A DNA stretch of 64,000 bases from Marisediminitalea oceani (GCF_003731635.1 NZ_RCUA01000086.1:62001-126000), one strand, 5' to 3'; positions 51,433 through 61,487 are shown, counted from the stretch's first letter. Program-made: numbers and translations. The notes: generated by a model from the letters alone, not told the origin.

Positions 51433-52290
51433 TTACAAACCGGCAACAAAGGCTTTGTAGGCATCAACAGCAATAGGACTTCGCATAAGCTTGTCATGAC
51501 CAACGCCCTCTACTACTACCAGGTTTTTATTGTCTGATGGGGAAACCCGGTACAGTATCTGACTATATTTAGGGGGGGTGGTAAGGTCTTTTTCGCCAAC
51601 TAAAATCAACAAGGGGCCCTCGTAGCTACCCACCTGATAGGCGTTATCCACCGCCGCCAGTTTGGGAGATAGTTTGATCCGCGTAAACCAGCCAGACCAG
51701 CCCGGTGAATTGTCATTGATAAGCTGAGAGAGGTTAACAATGGGTTTTTCTAACACCAGCGCATCCGGGCTGCGCTGCAATGCAATATTGGCAGCCACGG
51801 CGCTCCCCAGCTCAATGCCGTGAACAATAAAAGGTTTATCGTTACGCAGTTTATCAGCCGCAAAGTCATATATTGCCAGCGCATCAGCCATCATGGCTTC
51901 GGGGTCAAGTTTAGCTGGTTTATCACTGATCCCCGCGCCGGGGTAATCAAACCAAATCACGTTGGCCGGAATGGCGCCAAATCGGTGCACAATATTGGCT
52001 GACTCATTGATGGTCATGCCGTTGCCACCAAACAACAGAATGTTAGCTTTTGCGCCGTGATAAAGCGCCTGAATACCGCGCAGAGTATGCCCCTGCTCAC
52101 TGGTCAGGCTTACTGCTTTAAGGGCAACCGACATATCATCCTTAAAGGCCTGCTCCTGGAAGCGGGTAAGATTGAGTTTTTCGGTTTTGGTGGACTGATA
52201 AATAAGATTGCCCGGTGTGACGTTGATCACACAGCCGGTGATAACCACTGCGATGACGGTAATGATGGAGGCTTTGATAAAACGGCGCAT
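51433..52290 (-). CDS. Alpha/beta-hydrolase-fold lipoprotein with altered nucleophile elbow
   Basis: 285 residues from the ATG at 52290, which follows AGGGAAAGG; the 5' extension to 52350 has no better start. The signal ends VITG-C, so it is a lipoprotein. The fold resembles ABHD13/BEM46-type hydrolases: NILLFGGNGMTINESANIV, DYPGAGISDKPAKL, ILVGEKDLTTPP (acid Asp) and EGVGHDKLM (His). At the nucleophile elbow, where G-x-S-x-G is expected, the sequence is HGIELGS with Glu160 in the Ser position. Either it is a pseudo-enzyme or uses a different chemistry. The neighbour upstream is the Wzz-like gene, on the same strand. Confidence 0.8.
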   Translation of the reverse strand: MRRFIKASIITVIAVVITGCVINVTPGNLIYQSTKTEKLNLTRFQEQAFKDDMSVALKAVSLTSEQGHTLRGIQALYHGAKANILLFGGNGMTINESANIVHRFGAIPANVIWFDYPGAGISDKPAKLDPEAMMADALAIYDFAADKLRNDKPFIVHGIELGSAVAANIALQRSPDALVLEKPIVNLSQLINDNSPGWSGWFTRIKLSPKLAAVDNAYQVGSYEGPLLILVGEKDLTTPPKYSQILYRVSPSDNKNLVVVEGVGHDKLMRSPIAVDAYKAFVAGL

Positions 52291-52461
52291 GCCTTTCCCT
52301 GGATAACTCTTAACTGCTTTAAGCGTACCAGTAAAACCGTAAAAAATCATGCAGGGTCATGCATTTGCTTCGTGGTTTGAGGAGTTGCAAAGAAAGAAGG
52401 GAGAGCACCGCCCTACTCGGTACTCCCCCTTTGAACAACAAGGTACTTAAAAAGTAATGAC

Positions 52462-54357
52462 TTACTGTGGTTCGCGCAGATGGAAAATCTGACAGCGTGT
52501 GGCTAAGTCCGGCTGTTGCGCAATATTGGTTCCTTCAGCCAGACCACAGTCGGTTAAGCCCAGTGGCAAACGCGTATAGCGGTTAAACAGCATCATGCCA
52601 CCGCCGTCTTTCGGCGTTAAACGCCACTGCGCCGTTTTCTCTTCGCAGTTCACCATACTGATGTTGGCACCCGGCACAACCTGGTTGGCATCCACACCCA
52701 CACATAACTCACTATCAGCGTCTTGCTTCAGCGACAGATAGCCCGTATCGGTTGGCACAAATAACCAGCTTTGCTCTGCCTGGTAATCAAAGGCCTGCTG
52801 TTCGATATTATCGCCATTCACGGCAAGCGCCTTACCACTTTGCTGGCTCATCAGGGCCACTTCACCCATGGGGCGCAGCTGCCATTGATTACAGGCACTG
52901 TCGGTATTGTGCTGCAGCACAGCCTGATTGGCCGATGCAGAGCACCCGGCAACTGCCAGAGGTTTACCCGAATAACGGTTACTCAGCGTAACATTGCCAT
53001 CGATACCGGCTTCCACTTTCCATTGCTGGCAGTAGTTGTTACGCCAGGCCGCCGATTGCACACGGGCATTGTCGCTCGTAGCGCAATTGGCCACCTCCAG
53101 GAATTTACTGTCTTCGCGGTTAGCCAGACGAATGAAACCGTCGGTGGTCGAGTCCAGCACCCACTGGCCGTTAGTCCCGGCGCACTGACGCTGCACTGCG
53201 CGGTTGTCTTCCGGGTCGGCAGAGATATCCAGACACAGCTCACTGGTTGCATTCACCAACTGATAACGCTGACCCTGTACACGGGTTACCAATGGGCCGT
53301 TCTCACCCGATGGCGGCGCGACTTCTACGCCCGGCGTTAAAGGCTCACCAAATTCAGGCTCACCGGTCTCAGACCAGGTAAATTTCTGGGCGCGCAATGA
53401 ACGGGTAGCGCTACAGCCATGCTCAACAGAGTCATTGCCGTGATACACCAGCCAGTCTTCACTGCCATCCGGTGAGGTGAAGAAACCGTTATGACCAGGA
53501 CCAAACACCGTTTCGGTGCGGCTGAAAACAGGTTCCGGCGATTTGGTCCAGTGGTCAGGATTCATCGGGTCGTTACCGGTTAACTCCAGTAAGCCGAGCT
53601 TATAATCCGGTGTATTACAAAAACTGGCTGAGTAGGTCATAAAAGTGCGGCCGTTGTGCTGCAGAATTTCAGCCCCTTCGGTAACCTTACGGCCACTGAT
53701 TTCCCAGTCCAGCTCTGGTGTGGTCAGCACCATATGTTCCTGGTCTTTCAGCGTCCACGGGTTTTCCATTTCAGCAATAATGTTCAGCTGTGTATCACCA
53801 CGCCACTGTGAATAGATCACGTAGAGCTTGCCGTCGTGTTCCAGATAGTTCCCATCGATATTCCATACCTCGGGCATTAAAGCGCCTTTGTACTGATACG
53901 GTCCCATAGGATCATCACCTACACTTTCCAGCACGTTGAGGTGCTGATAATCCAGCGTGCCGTCCTGTCCGGCGGTGTACATCATGTACCAGCGATAGCC
54001 GTTTGGCCCTTTTAAGCGGTGGAATTCGAACGCCCAGAAGTTACAGCAACGCTCAGGGTCAGTAGACGACCACACATTTACCGGCGTCGCATCAGCTAAA
54101 CCTGCCAGCGTTGGCGATTTACGCATGACTAATTGCGATGTCCAGGTGGTCGTGGTCAGGTAATAGTTACCATCCCAGTATTCCAACCAGGGATCGGCGC
54201 CATTAGGAAACAAGGGGTTAGTGAAAATGCCCGATGCTTCAGTCGCGACATTCACCTTGGTTTCAGTGACCTCTTCGTTGTCTGTGCTGTTACAACCGGC
54301 AAGGGAAGACATTACCAACAGACCAATACCAAGTCGTTTAAGCGACTTTGAAATCAT
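52462..54357 (-). CDS. GH43 arabinofuranosidase lipoprotein with ricin-type beta-trefoil domains
   Basis: 631 residues from the ATG at 54357; the frame extends to a GTG at 54384. Lipobox SLAG-C. GH43 catalytic domain about residues 45-360: base Asp in PNGADPWLEYWDGNYYL, middle Asp in EVWNIDGNYLEHDGK, acid Glu in KVTEGAEILQHNGR and VFGPGHNGFFTSPDG. Residues about 370-630 form two CBM13-like beta-trefoil units with repeated QW-containing blocks (CAGTNGQWVLD, NNYCQQWKVEA, DSACNQWQLRP). It should cleave terminal arabinofuranose from polysaccharide. It is the last gene of the ara operon. Confidence 0.9.
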   Translation of the reverse strand: MISKSLKRLGIGLLVMSSLAGCNSTDNEEVTETKVNVATEASGIFTNPLFPNGADPWLEYWDGNYYLTTTTWTSQLVMRKSPTLAGLADATPVNVWSSTDPERCCNFWAFEFHRLKGPNGYRWYMMYTAGQDGTLDYQHLNVLESVGDDPMGPYQYKGALMPEVWNIDGNYLEHDGKLYVIYSQWRGDTQLNIIAEMENPWTLKDQEHMVLTTPELDWEISGRKVTEGAEILQHNGRTFMTYSASFCNTPDYKLGLLELTGNDPMNPDHWTKSPEPVFSRTETVFGPGHNGFFTSPDGSEDWLVYHGNDSVEHGCSATRSLRAQKFTWSETGEPEFGEPLTPGVEVAPPSGENGPLVTRVQGQRYQLVNATSELCLDISADPEDNRAVQRQCAGTNGQWVLDSTTDGFIRLANREDSKFLEVANCATSDNARVQSAAWRNNYCQQWKVEAGIDGNVTLSNRYSGKPLAVAGCSASANQAVLQHNTDSACNQWQLRPMGEVALMSQQSGKALAVNGDNIEQQAFDYQAEQSWLFVPTDTGYLSLKQDADSELCVGVDANQVVPGANISMVNCEEKTAQWRLTPKDGGGMMLFNRYTRLPLGLTDCGLAEGTNIAQQPDLATRCQIFHLREPQ

Positions 54358-54428
54358 GATTGCTCTCTCTATCTGGGTTACCACACCCGCCAGCCGGCGG
54401 GTGTTACTATTAATGACTTAACGCTGAC

Positions 54429-55634
54429 TTACTTTGTGTCAAAGGCGTAAACGATACGCGTTGAGTAAACTTCGCCCGGCAATAAAGTGGTGCTTGGGAA
54501 GTCAGCCTGATTCGGCGAGTCGGGATAATGTTGCGGCTCTAAGCACAAGGCACCACGGAAAATATGCTGCTGACCAAAGCCTTCGGTAGCCCCTTCCAGG
54601 AAGTTACCAGAATAAAACTGTACTGCCGGCTCTTCGGTGAGTACCCGCAGAACCCTACCAGTGGTAGGCTCGTAAACGGTAGCCGCTTCGATTAGCTCAT
54701 TGTCTACCTGTTCTTTTAACACGTAGTTATGGTCGTAGCCTTTACCCAGCGCCAGTTGCTCGTTGTCTGCTTCAATATCGCGGCCAATGGCTTTAGGTGA
54801 GGTAAAGTCGAATGGTGTTCCGGCCACCGGAGCCAGCTCGCCTGTGGGGATCAGACCACCGTCTACCGGCGTGATATAGTTACCATTGATTTGTAATTCG
54901 TGATCTAAGATGGTGCCTTTGCCAGCCAGATTGAAATACGAGTGCTGAGTGAGATTCACTACGGTTGGTTTATCAGTGGTAGCGATAAACTGCATATCCA
55001 GCGTATTGTTGTTGGTCAGCGTGTAAGTGACTTCGGTAGTCAGTTCACCCGGGTAGCCCTGATCGCCGTCCGGGCTTACCAGCGTCAGCGTAACACCAGC
55101 ACTGTTAGCGGTTGCAAACGGGTCCATTTTCCAGACTTTCTTATCAAAACCCTGCACACCACCGTGCAGATGGTTATCGCCATCATTGGTAGCAAGCTGA
55201 TACTCGGTACCGTTTAAGGTAAACTTACCGTCTTTAATACGGTTACCATAGCGGCCGATCAGCGCGCCAAAATAAGGGTTACCGTTTTCATATTCTTCGA
55301 TGGTTTCCATACCGTACACAATATTGCCTAACTCACCGTTGGCATCAGGGGTAACGATACGGGTAATAATGCCGCCGAAGCTGATCACTTCAACTTCCAC
55401 ATTATTGCTGTTCTTAAGAATGACTTTTTCAACCGGGGTCGCGTCGCTCAGCGAACCAAACGCGCTAACGGTAGCACTGGGAGTGGTAGTCATAGATTGT
55501 CCTTGCTTGTCGGCCATAACCTGGTTGGCACAGCCAAATGTCAGTGTTAGTACTCCGGCCAGCAGCCATTTGGCCTGTTTACCGGAGCGGGAGAAAAACG
55601 CAGGGCGAACCCCGGAGAAAGATAACGACGGCAT
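54429..55634 (-). CDS. galM: Aldose 1-epimerase (mutarotase), exported
   Basis: 401 residues with an N-terminal signal and a Cys-containing lipobox-like LTFG-C35, unlike usual cytoplasmic mutarotases. Catalytic landmarks: NRIKDGKFTLNGTEYQL, HLHGGVQGFDKKVW (His), NLTQHSYFNLAG (catalytic His), GYDHNYVL and the general base Glu in LCLEPQHYPDSPN. It interconverts alpha and beta anomers of galactose or arabinose released by the glycosidases, at the cell surface or in the periplasm. The product retains the family's usual length after maturation. It belongs to the araBDA operon; the leader contains a TGTAATATAA-like element at 55664. Confidence 0.9.
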   Translation of the reverse strand: MPSLSFSGVRPAFFSRSGKQAKWLLAGVLTLTFGCANQVMADKQGQSMTTTPSATVSAFGSLSDATPVEKVILKNSNNVEVEVISFGGIITRIVTPDANGELGNIVYGMETIEEYENGNPYFGALIGRYGNRIKDGKFTLNGTEYQLATNDGDNHLHGGVQGFDKKVWKMDPFATANSAGVTLTLVSPDGDQGYPGELTTEVTYTLTNNNTLDMQFIATTDKPTVVNLTQHSYFNLAGKGTILDHELQINGNYITPVDGGLIPTGELAPVAGTPFDFTSPKAIGRDIEADNEQLALGKGYDHNYVLKEQVDNELIEAATVYEPTTGRVLRVLTEEPAVQFYSGNFLEGATEGFGQQHIFRGALCLEPQHYPDSPNQADFPSTTLLPGEVYSTRIVYAFDTK

Positions 55635-55663
55635 ATTTTACATTCCTATAATAATTTTTATAC

Positions 55664-55680
55664 TTTTATATTACAATTAA
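55664..55680. promoter_or_regulatory. TGTAATATAA-like element upstream of galM
   Basis: The reverse complement is TTAATTGTAATATAAAA, sharing TTGTAATATAA with the site at 10051. Confidence 0.35.
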
Positions 55681-55699
55681 CATAGGGAATGCAAGTCTA

Positions 55700-56284
55700 T
55701 CAGACCTGAATTTCGCCGTTGTTAACCATAATACAGTCCATTCCCGCATCCTCGGCTGCCTGGCGACCAATCTCGGTATCTTCAAACACCACGCACTCAG
55801 ACGGCTCAACACCCATTTGCTGCGCAACGGTTAAAAAGGTTTCCGGATGAGGTTTGCCATGGGTAACATCAGTCGCCGTAACTAACGAATCGATGCGCTC
55901 AAGAAGCCCATGGGCGGTTAGCAGATGCTCGGCATGGGGGCGCTCAGCGCCGGTGCCTATACCAATTGCCATATGCGGGCGATAGTGATTAAACACGGCC
56001 ATTGTCGATTCGATAATGACCGGCTCAAGCTTCATAGCTTCCCAGCTTTCGCGCTTATAGCGGGCAACTTCAGATGGGTCATGGTCCATACTGAATTTGT
56101 CATTCAGTACCACCACGGTTTGTTGCGTAGGTACGCCACCCAGTGAATACATATAATCGAGATCAAAGGGATAACCGTAGTTTTCACAGGTCACCCGCCA
56201 CGCTTCCATGTGCGCTGGCATAGAGTCTACCAACGTGCCATCCATATCAAACACAATGCCCTTATAAGAGCTTAAGTCGACCAT
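55700..56284 (-). CDS. HAD-superfamily phosphatase / phosphoglucomutase-like
   Basis: 194 residues. HAD motif I DMDGTLVDS near residue 13, motif II GIGTGAERPH, motif III in VTHGKPHPETFL and motif IV VFEDTEIGRQAAEDAGM. The cap insertion is of the beta-phosphoglucomutase/YqaB type. It lies between araA and galM. In Bacillus subtilis a different HAD phosphatase (AraL) accompanies arabinose genes, so a sugar-phosphate clean-up role is a reasonable inference. A beta-phosphoglucomutase cannot be excluded. A perfect hairpin separates it from araA. Confidence 0.82.
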   Translation of the reverse strand: MVDLSSYKGIVFDMDGTLVDSMPAHMEAWRVTCENYGYPFDLDYMYSLGGVPTQQTVVVLNDKFSMDHDPSEVARYKRESWEAMKLEPVIIESTMAVFNHYRPHMAIGIGTGAERPHAEHLLTAHGLLERIDSLVTATDVTHGKPHPETFLTVAQQMGVEPSECVVFEDTEIGRQAAEDAGMDCIMVNNGEIQV

Positions 56285-56381
56285 GAGTACTCCTAATCAA
56301 TCTGTACAAGTCATAAAATAAAATCGCAATGTAACACGAGCTACCTGCGATTATATTACTATGACTGGTATGACAATGATG

Positions 56382-56410
56382 TTGGCTCATCTTTGCAATG
56401 AGCCAACAGG
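56382..56410 (-). other. Perfect hairpin between araA and the HAD gene
   Basis: 11-bp stem TGTTGGCTCAT/ATGAGCCAACA with a seven-base loop, starting five bases from the araA stop. It has no T-run, so it is more likely an mRNA-stability or partial-termination element that lowers expression of downstream genes. Confidence 0.55.
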
Positions 56411-56414
56411 TCGA

Positions 56415-57914
56415 TTAGATACCTTGCTTAAGCTGATAGTAAGCCGCGTTGTAGCGCAGTTCTGACTTGAAGTTGCGCAGGTTGGTATCGCTGTCGATAA
56501 CGACAGTTTCAACACCCGCCATGTCAGCAAAGTCTTCAATAACTTCTGAGCTTAATGCTTGGCTGTACGCAGCGTGGTGTGCACCACCGGCGTGGATCCA
56601 GGCAGCGGCTGCTACTTCCAGATTTGGCTTAGGCTCCCACAGCGCCGAAGCAACCGGCAGGTGTGGTGTAGTTTCTGGTTGTTCAACGGTTTCTACTTCG
56701 TTGATCAGAATACGGAAACGGTTACCCATATCGATTGGCGATACGTTGATGGAAGGACCTGCTTTGGCTGCAAACAGCAGACGCGGCACGTCACACTTCA
56801 CACCAATGGTATGGCGGTGCAGTTCCAGACGCGGCTTCTTACCGGCAATTGACGGGCAGATTTCCAGCATGTGCGCACCCAGTACCTGATCCACTGAATC
56901 AGTGAAGTTATAGGTGTAGTCTTCCATAAATGAACAGCCACCCTCAAGGCCCTGCGCCATCACTTTCATGGTGCGTACCATAGCCGCTGTTTTCCAGTCA
57001 CCCTCACCGCCGTAACCATAGCCTTTCGCCATTAAGCGCTGAGTTGCCAGACCAGGCAGACCAGTTAAGCCAGCAAGGTTTTCAAAGCAATTTGTGAAAG
57101 CACCGAAACCACCGTCGATGAAGAATTTCTCCATACCCAGTTCAAGGCGGGCTTCTTTCATCAGGCGATCGCGCTGATAATCGTCGGTCAGCAGCTCTTT
57201 GCTAACGTCGTATTCCTGATAGTAAGCGTCCAGTTGCGCTGCCACGTCGCCGTCGCTAATGCTGTTAACCACATCCGCTAAGTCCTGCAGGCCATAAGCA
57301 TGCACTTCGTAACCAAAGGTAATTTGTGCTGCAACCTTGTCGCCCTCAGTTACCGCTACGTTACGCATGTTGTCGCCAAAGCGCACCACTTTCAGTGACT
57401 TGCTTTCTGCCCAACCTAATGCTGCACGGCACCAGCCGTCAATCTGCGCAACGGTTTTGGGGTTTTGCCAGTGACCAACCACTACCTTACGCTCTTTACG
57501 CATACGGCTGCCGATGAAACCAAATTCACGGTCACCGTGGGCACTCTGGTGGGTGTTCATGTAGTTCATGTCGATGCTGCTCCACGGCAGACCGGCATTA
57601 AACTGAGTATGCAGGTGTAACCATGGCTTTTGCAGTTCGTTCAGGCCGGCAATCCACATTTTGGCTGGCGAGAAAGTGTGCATCCACAGGATCAAACCAA
57701 CACAGTTGGCATCGCTGTTTGCCGCCTGGCAAACCTGATGAATTTCCGCTGCAGATTTTACGGTGTCTTTGTAAACCACTTTAACCGGCAGGTTGTTTTC
57801 GTTCAGGCCTGCGGCCAGCGCCTGGCTGTTACCTGCGACTTCTTCAAGTACGCGTGGGCCATACAGATGCTGAGAGCCGGTAATAAACCATACTTCTTTT
57901 TGTACTGTAGTCAT
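56415..57914 (-). CDS. araA: L-arabinose isomerase AraA
   Basis: 499 residues, full length. Family signatures: [52 protein letters not shown] (metal Glu), [11 protein letters not shown] (second metal Glu) and the His-containing [13 protein letters not shown] and [15 protein letters not shown]. It converts L-arabinose to L-ribulose with Mn2+. The gene is third in araB-araD-araA, 38 bases after araD. This order differs from E. coli araBAD. Confidence 0.97.
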   Translation of the reverse strand: MTTVQKEVWFITGSQHLYGPRVLEEVAGNSQALAAGLNENNLPVKVVYKDTVKSAAEIHQVCQAANSDANCVGLILWMHTFSPAKMWIAGLNELQKPWLHLHTQFNAGLPWSSIDMNYMNTHQSAHGDREFGFIGSRMRKERKVVVGHWQNPKTVAQIDGWCRAALGWAESKSLKVVRFGDNMRNVAVTEGDKVAAQITFGYEVHAYGLQDLADVVNSISDGDVAAQLDAYYQEYDVSKELLTDDYQRDRLMKEARLELGMEKFFIDGGFGAFTNCFENLAGLTGLPGLATQRLMAKGYGYGGEGDWKTAAMVRTMKVMAQGLEGGCSFMEDYTYNFTDSVDQVLGAHMLEICPSIAGKKPRLELHRHTIGVKCDVPRLLFAAKAGPSINVSPIDMGNRFRILINEVETVEQPETTPHLPVASALWEPKPNLEVAAAAWIHAGGAHHAAYSQALSSEVIEDFADMAGVETVVIDSDTNLRNFKSELRYNAAYYQLKQGI

Positions 57915-57952
57915 AATTCTGTCCTCTATTAATAAAGGGCTTGCAGGTAGAG

Positions 57953-58645
57953 TTACTCTTGGCCGTAGTAGGCGTTTTTACCGTGCTTGCGTAAATAATG
58001 TTTGTCCAATACGGCTTGCTTGAGCACAGCGGCATTGGGATCTAAAGTCCTTGTGAGATAAGCCATTTTGGCGATCTCTTCGAGTAGCGCGGCATGATAT
58101 ACCGATTGTGCTGCATCCTTACCCCAGGTGAATGGCGCATGGCCGGCAACGATTACCATCGGTGCTGCGGCCGGGTCGCGATCCACATAGGCATCAGTAA
58201 TCTGAACCCCGGTTTCTTCTTCGTAGTCACCGTTTACCTGTTCATCGGTCAGGTCACGGGTACAGGTAATTTCACCATGTACATAATCAGCATGAGTAGT
58301 GCCCAGGCAAGGAATGCTCTGGCGCGCCTGTGCCCATGCTGTGGCATAGGTTGAGTGGGTGTGCGTTACACCGCCAATCGAGTCAAATGCACGGTAAAGA
58401 TGGGTATGGGTTTTAGTATCAGAAGAAGGACGCATGGTGCCTTCCACGATGTTATTTTCCATATCCACGATAACAATGTCTTCCGGCTTCATCTGATCGT
58501 AAGACACGCCACTAGGCTTTATAGCCACCACGCCTTTATCCCGATCAACCTGTGACACATTACCAAAGGTGTAGATCACCAGATTACGGCGCTGCAGCTC
58601 CATGTTGGCTTCGTATACTTCCCGTTTTAATTCGGTGTAGCTCAT
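57953..58645 (-). CDS. araD: L-ribulose-5-phosphate 4-epimerase AraD
   Basis: 230 residues, class II aldolase fold. Zinc-binding motif [14 protein letters not shown] near residue 95, [10 protein letters not shown] near residue 168, and conserved [20 protein letters not shown]. It epimerises L-ribulose-5-phosphate at C4 to D-xylulose-5-phosphate, which enters the pentose phosphate pathway. Its start overlaps the araB stop by four bases (ATGA), so the two are translationally coupled. Confidence 0.96.
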   Translation of the reverse strand: MSYTELKREVYEANMELQRRNLVIYTFGNVSQVDRDKGVVAIKPSGVSYDQMKPEDIVIVDMENNIVEGTMRPSSDTKTHTHLYRAFDSIGGVTHTHSTYATAWAQARQSIPCLGTTHADYVHGEITCTRDLTDEQVNGDYEEETGVQITDAYVDRDPAAAPMVIVAGHAPFTWGKDAAQSVYHAALLEEIAKMAYLTRTLDPNAAVLKQAVLDKHYLRKHGKNAYYGQE

Positions 58646-60300
58646 GCTTTACCTCCACTGACATAGTCGCCCAATGTTTGATAGTTTTGGTATAACTCGT
58701 CGTAAATACCGACTTTCGATGCATCCGGCAGATATTGTTTGCAAACAGGCGACGCCATTACCTGCTGAGCTTCGGCGACGGTTGGGTATTCGCCAGCCGC
58801 TACAGCAGCCATAATGGCCCCGCCCAGGGCACAACTCTGTTCACTTTCCAGTACGTCGATGGGGCAATTCCACACATCGGCGCAGGTTTGCATTACGTAG
58901 TCAGATTTTTTCGAAATGCCGCCAATGACTACTACCGAGTTAATTGGTACGCCTTCCTCACGGAAGCGTTCGGTAATCGCCCGCGCGCCAAACGCTGTGG
59001 CTTCCACCAGCGCTTTAAATAATTGCGGAGCATCGGCACCCATTTTGATACCGGTTAACGCCATAGACACGGTTTGGTCGGCATCCGGTGTACGGCGACC
59101 ATTAACCCAGTCCAGCGCGGTAATATCTTTGGCACTGACCGGCAGATTAGCGGCAGCAGCAGACAAGCGCTGTAAGGTCAGCGATTCAATCTTATCGACC
59201 AGTTCATCAGCACCGGATTCCACCAGCTCGTGGAGTAAATTGTTGGTTGGCCACAGCACCAGGTTTTTAAACCAGGCGTACAGATCGCCAAACGCAGACT
59301 GACCGGCTTCAAGGCCAACCAGGCCTGGAATAACCGAGCCATCCACCTGTCCGCAGATACCGCGTACACAGGTTTCACCAATGGTTTCGTAAGACGTTAC
59401 CGTGATGTCACAGGTCGATGTTCCCATCACTTTGGTCAGCACGCCTTCGCGAACATTGGCAGCCACCGCGCCCATGTGACAGTCGAATGCGCCGTAACCC
59501 ACTTTAATCCCCGCAGGCAGACCGAGTTTTTCAGACCATTCGGCGGTTAATTCACCGGCGACCTGATCGCTGGTTTGAGTTGCCGGGTTCAGGGTGTCTA
59601 CCAGGCCATCCAGCAGCGGATCGACCGAGGTAAAGAAATCATTTGGCGGGAAACCGTTCCAGGCTTCGTTCCACATTAATTTGTGACCCGTTGCACAACG
59701 GCCCATCTGTAACTGTGAAGGATGAGTAGTGCCACACATTAATGCAGTCATCCAGTCACAGTGCTCAACCCAGCTGTAGGTGGCCGCTTTCACCGCCGGA
59801 TCCTGACGGAAAATGTGCAAGGCTTTGGCCCAGTACCATTCCGAAGAATAAATACCGCCCATATAAGCCAGGTAGTTAACATCGTTGTTATTGGCAGCCC
59901 TGGTGATTTCACCGGCTTCTTTCAACGACGTGTGATCTTTCCACAATACGAACATCGCATTGGGGTTTTCTTTAAACTCTTCGGTTAATGCCAATGGCAC
60001 GCCTTCGGCATTGATTGCCACCGGAGTAGACCCGGTAGTGTCGAAGCTCATGCCAACAACTTTATCAGCCGTACCGGCAGGTACTTTAGACCACAGCGCA
60101 TTCACCACTTCGACCAGGCTATCCACATAGTCCTGAGGGTGCTGGCGATACTGATCTTTGGCGGGCTCGCAATAACGGCCCTGTGCCCAGCGCGGGTAAT
60201 TCACCATATGGCTGGCCAGCTCTTCGCCGGTTGTTACATCTACCAATAAGGCTCTGACCGAATCAGAGCCATAATCCAGCCCTAATGTATAACGAGACAT
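58642..60300 (-). CDS. araB: Ribulokinase AraB
   Basis: 552 residues, FGGY carbohydrate kinase. N-terminal phosphate-binding LGLDYGSDSVRALLVDVTTG, MSFDTTGSTPVAI, FDCHMGAVAANVREGVLTK, and C-terminal VVVIGGISKKSDYVMQ and CALGGAIMAA. It phosphorylates L-ribulose with ATP. It is the first gene of the operon; upstream lies a region shared with the divergent transaldolase gene that contains the arabinose-type element at 60348. Confidence 0.96.
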   Translation of the reverse strand: MSRYTLGLDYGSDSVRALLVDVTTGEELASHMVNYPRWAQGRYCEPAKDQYRQHPQDYVDSLVEVVNALWSKVPAGTADKVVGMSFDTTGSTPVAINAEGVPLALTEEFKENPNAMFVLWKDHTSLKEAGEITRAANNNDVNYLAYMGGIYSSEWYWAKALHIFRQDPAVKAATYSWVEHCDWMTALMCGTTHPSQLQMGRCATGHKLMWNEAWNGFPPNDFFTSVDPLLDGLVDTLNPATQTSDQVAGELTAEWSEKLGLPAGIKVGYGAFDCHMGAVAANVREGVLTKVMGTSTCDITVTSYETIGETCVRGICGQVDGSVIPGLVGLEAGQSAFGDLYAWFKNLVLWPTNNLLHELVESGADELVDKIESLTLQRLSAAAANLPVSAKDITALDWVNGRRTPDADQTVSMALTGIKMGADAPQLFKALVEATAFGARAITERFREEGVPINSVVVIGGISKKSDYVMQTCADVWNCPIDVLESEQSCALGGAIMAAVAAGEYPTVAEAQQVMASPVCKQYLPDASKVGIYDELYQNYQTLGDYVSGGKA

Positions 60301-60533
60301 AATATTTTAATTCCACTCACTGCTAACAAAATTAGCCAATAAATTTTAATTGTATGATAATATCAATAATAGGCAAATGTAAAGGTAATATAAAATTAAT
60401 ATTAACAGTATAGCTGGTGAATAAATCGCCATCGTAGAAGTTGGTATAGTTGCCAACTAAAAACTGTTAAGCGCAACTGCCAAGGCCTGAAAAACTTAGT
60501 AACCCTTTGAATTTATTAAGAGTGGAAAGAACT
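60301..60533. promoter_or_regulatory. Divergent promoter region between araB and transaldolase
   Basis: AT-rich, non-coding. Holds the operator-like element at 60348-60364. No AraC-type araI half-sites were recognised. Confidence 0.6.
60348..60364. promoter_or_regulatory. Putative arabinose-regulon operator between araB and tal
   Basis: AATTGTATGATAATATC, with the ATTGTATGA core and an AT-rich right arm. It lies 48 bases from the araB start. It is the best placed of the four matching sites. Confidence 0.55.
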
Positions 60534-61487
60534 ATGACTACCCAGTTAGAACAGCTAAAATCTATCACGACCGTCGTTGCTGACACCGGTGACTTCGAAG
60601 CCATTGCTTTGTATCAACCCCAGGATGCAACAACCAACCCGTCGCTATTGTTAAAAGCCGTACAAATTGAAAAGTACCGTCCGCTGGCTATCGAAGCGGT
60701 AAAATGGGCTAAAGATCAGGGCGCTACCGATGACGTAGCAGCCGTCGCTGCAGACAAACTGGCGGTACTTATTGGCGCTAAGCTAATGGAACAGGTGCCG
60801 GGTTATGTTTCTACTGAAGTAGACGCGCGTTTATCTTTCGATACCATGGCCACCGTTGAAAAAGCCAATCACCTACTGGCGCTTTACCGTGATCAGGGCA
60901 TTGATACCAGCCGCGTACTGATTAAGATTGCTGCTACCTGGGAAGGTATTCAGGCCGCGCGCATTCTGGAAGCCCAGGGCATTAAAACCAATGTCACTCT
61001 GGTATTTTCTTTCGCCCAGGCCCGCGCATCAGCTGAAGCCGGCGCTTTCCTTATCTCACCTTTTGTGGGCCGTATTCTTGACTGGTATAAAGCCGACCAG
61101 CCAGATGCTGACTTTAGCGGTGCAAACGATCCGGGCGTGCAGTCGGTTACCCGTATCTATAACTACTTTAAAGAAAACGGTTATGACACCATCGTAATGG
61201 GCGCCAGCTTCCGTAATATCAGTGAGATTCAGGAACTGGCTGGCTGTGACCGTCTGACCATCAGCCCGGGATTACTGGATGAGCTGGCTAACACTGAAGC
61301 AGAACTGCCGCGTAAACTGACACCGGTTGATTCTCCTAAAGCGGCACCGGCGGCGTTAACCGAGCAAACTTTCCGCTGGGATATGAACGAAGATGCCATG
61401 GCAACCGATAAACTGTCTCAGGGTATTCGCCAGTTTGCTAAAGATCAGGTAACACTGGAAACGATGCTGACTGATCTGGCCAAATAA
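60534..61487 (+). CDS. tal: Transaldolase
   Basis: 317 residues from the ATG at 60534 behind GGAAAG; the frame extends nine codons upstream. Family signatures: [32 protein letters not shown], the Schiff-base Lys in [12 protein letters not shown] near residue 131, [16 protein letters not shown] and [19 protein letters not shown]. It exchanges dihydroxyacetone units between sedoheptulose-7-phosphate and glyceraldehyde-3-phosphate. Divergent from araB, it handles the xylulose-5-phosphate flux from arabinose. A strong terminator follows. Confidence 0.96.
   Translation: MTTQLEQLKSITTVVADTGDFEAIALYQPQDATTNPSLLLKAVQIEKYRPLAIEAVKWAKDQGATDDVAAVAADKLAVLIGAKLMEQVPGYVSTEVDARLSFDTMATVEKANHLLALYRDQGIDTSRVLIKIAATWEGIQAARILEAQGIKTNVTLVFSFAQARASAEAGAFLISPFVGRILDWYKADQPDADFSGANDPGVQSVTRIYNYFKENGYDTIVMGASFRNISEIQELAGCDRLTISPGLLDELANTEAELPRKLTPVDSPKAAPAALTEQTFRWDMNEDAMATDKLSQGIRQFAKDQVTLETMLTDLAK

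Noticed and set aside
60301..60533. AraC-type araI/araO half-sites
   Set aside because: No matches to the known AraC half-site were recognised, and no AraC-family gene is present.
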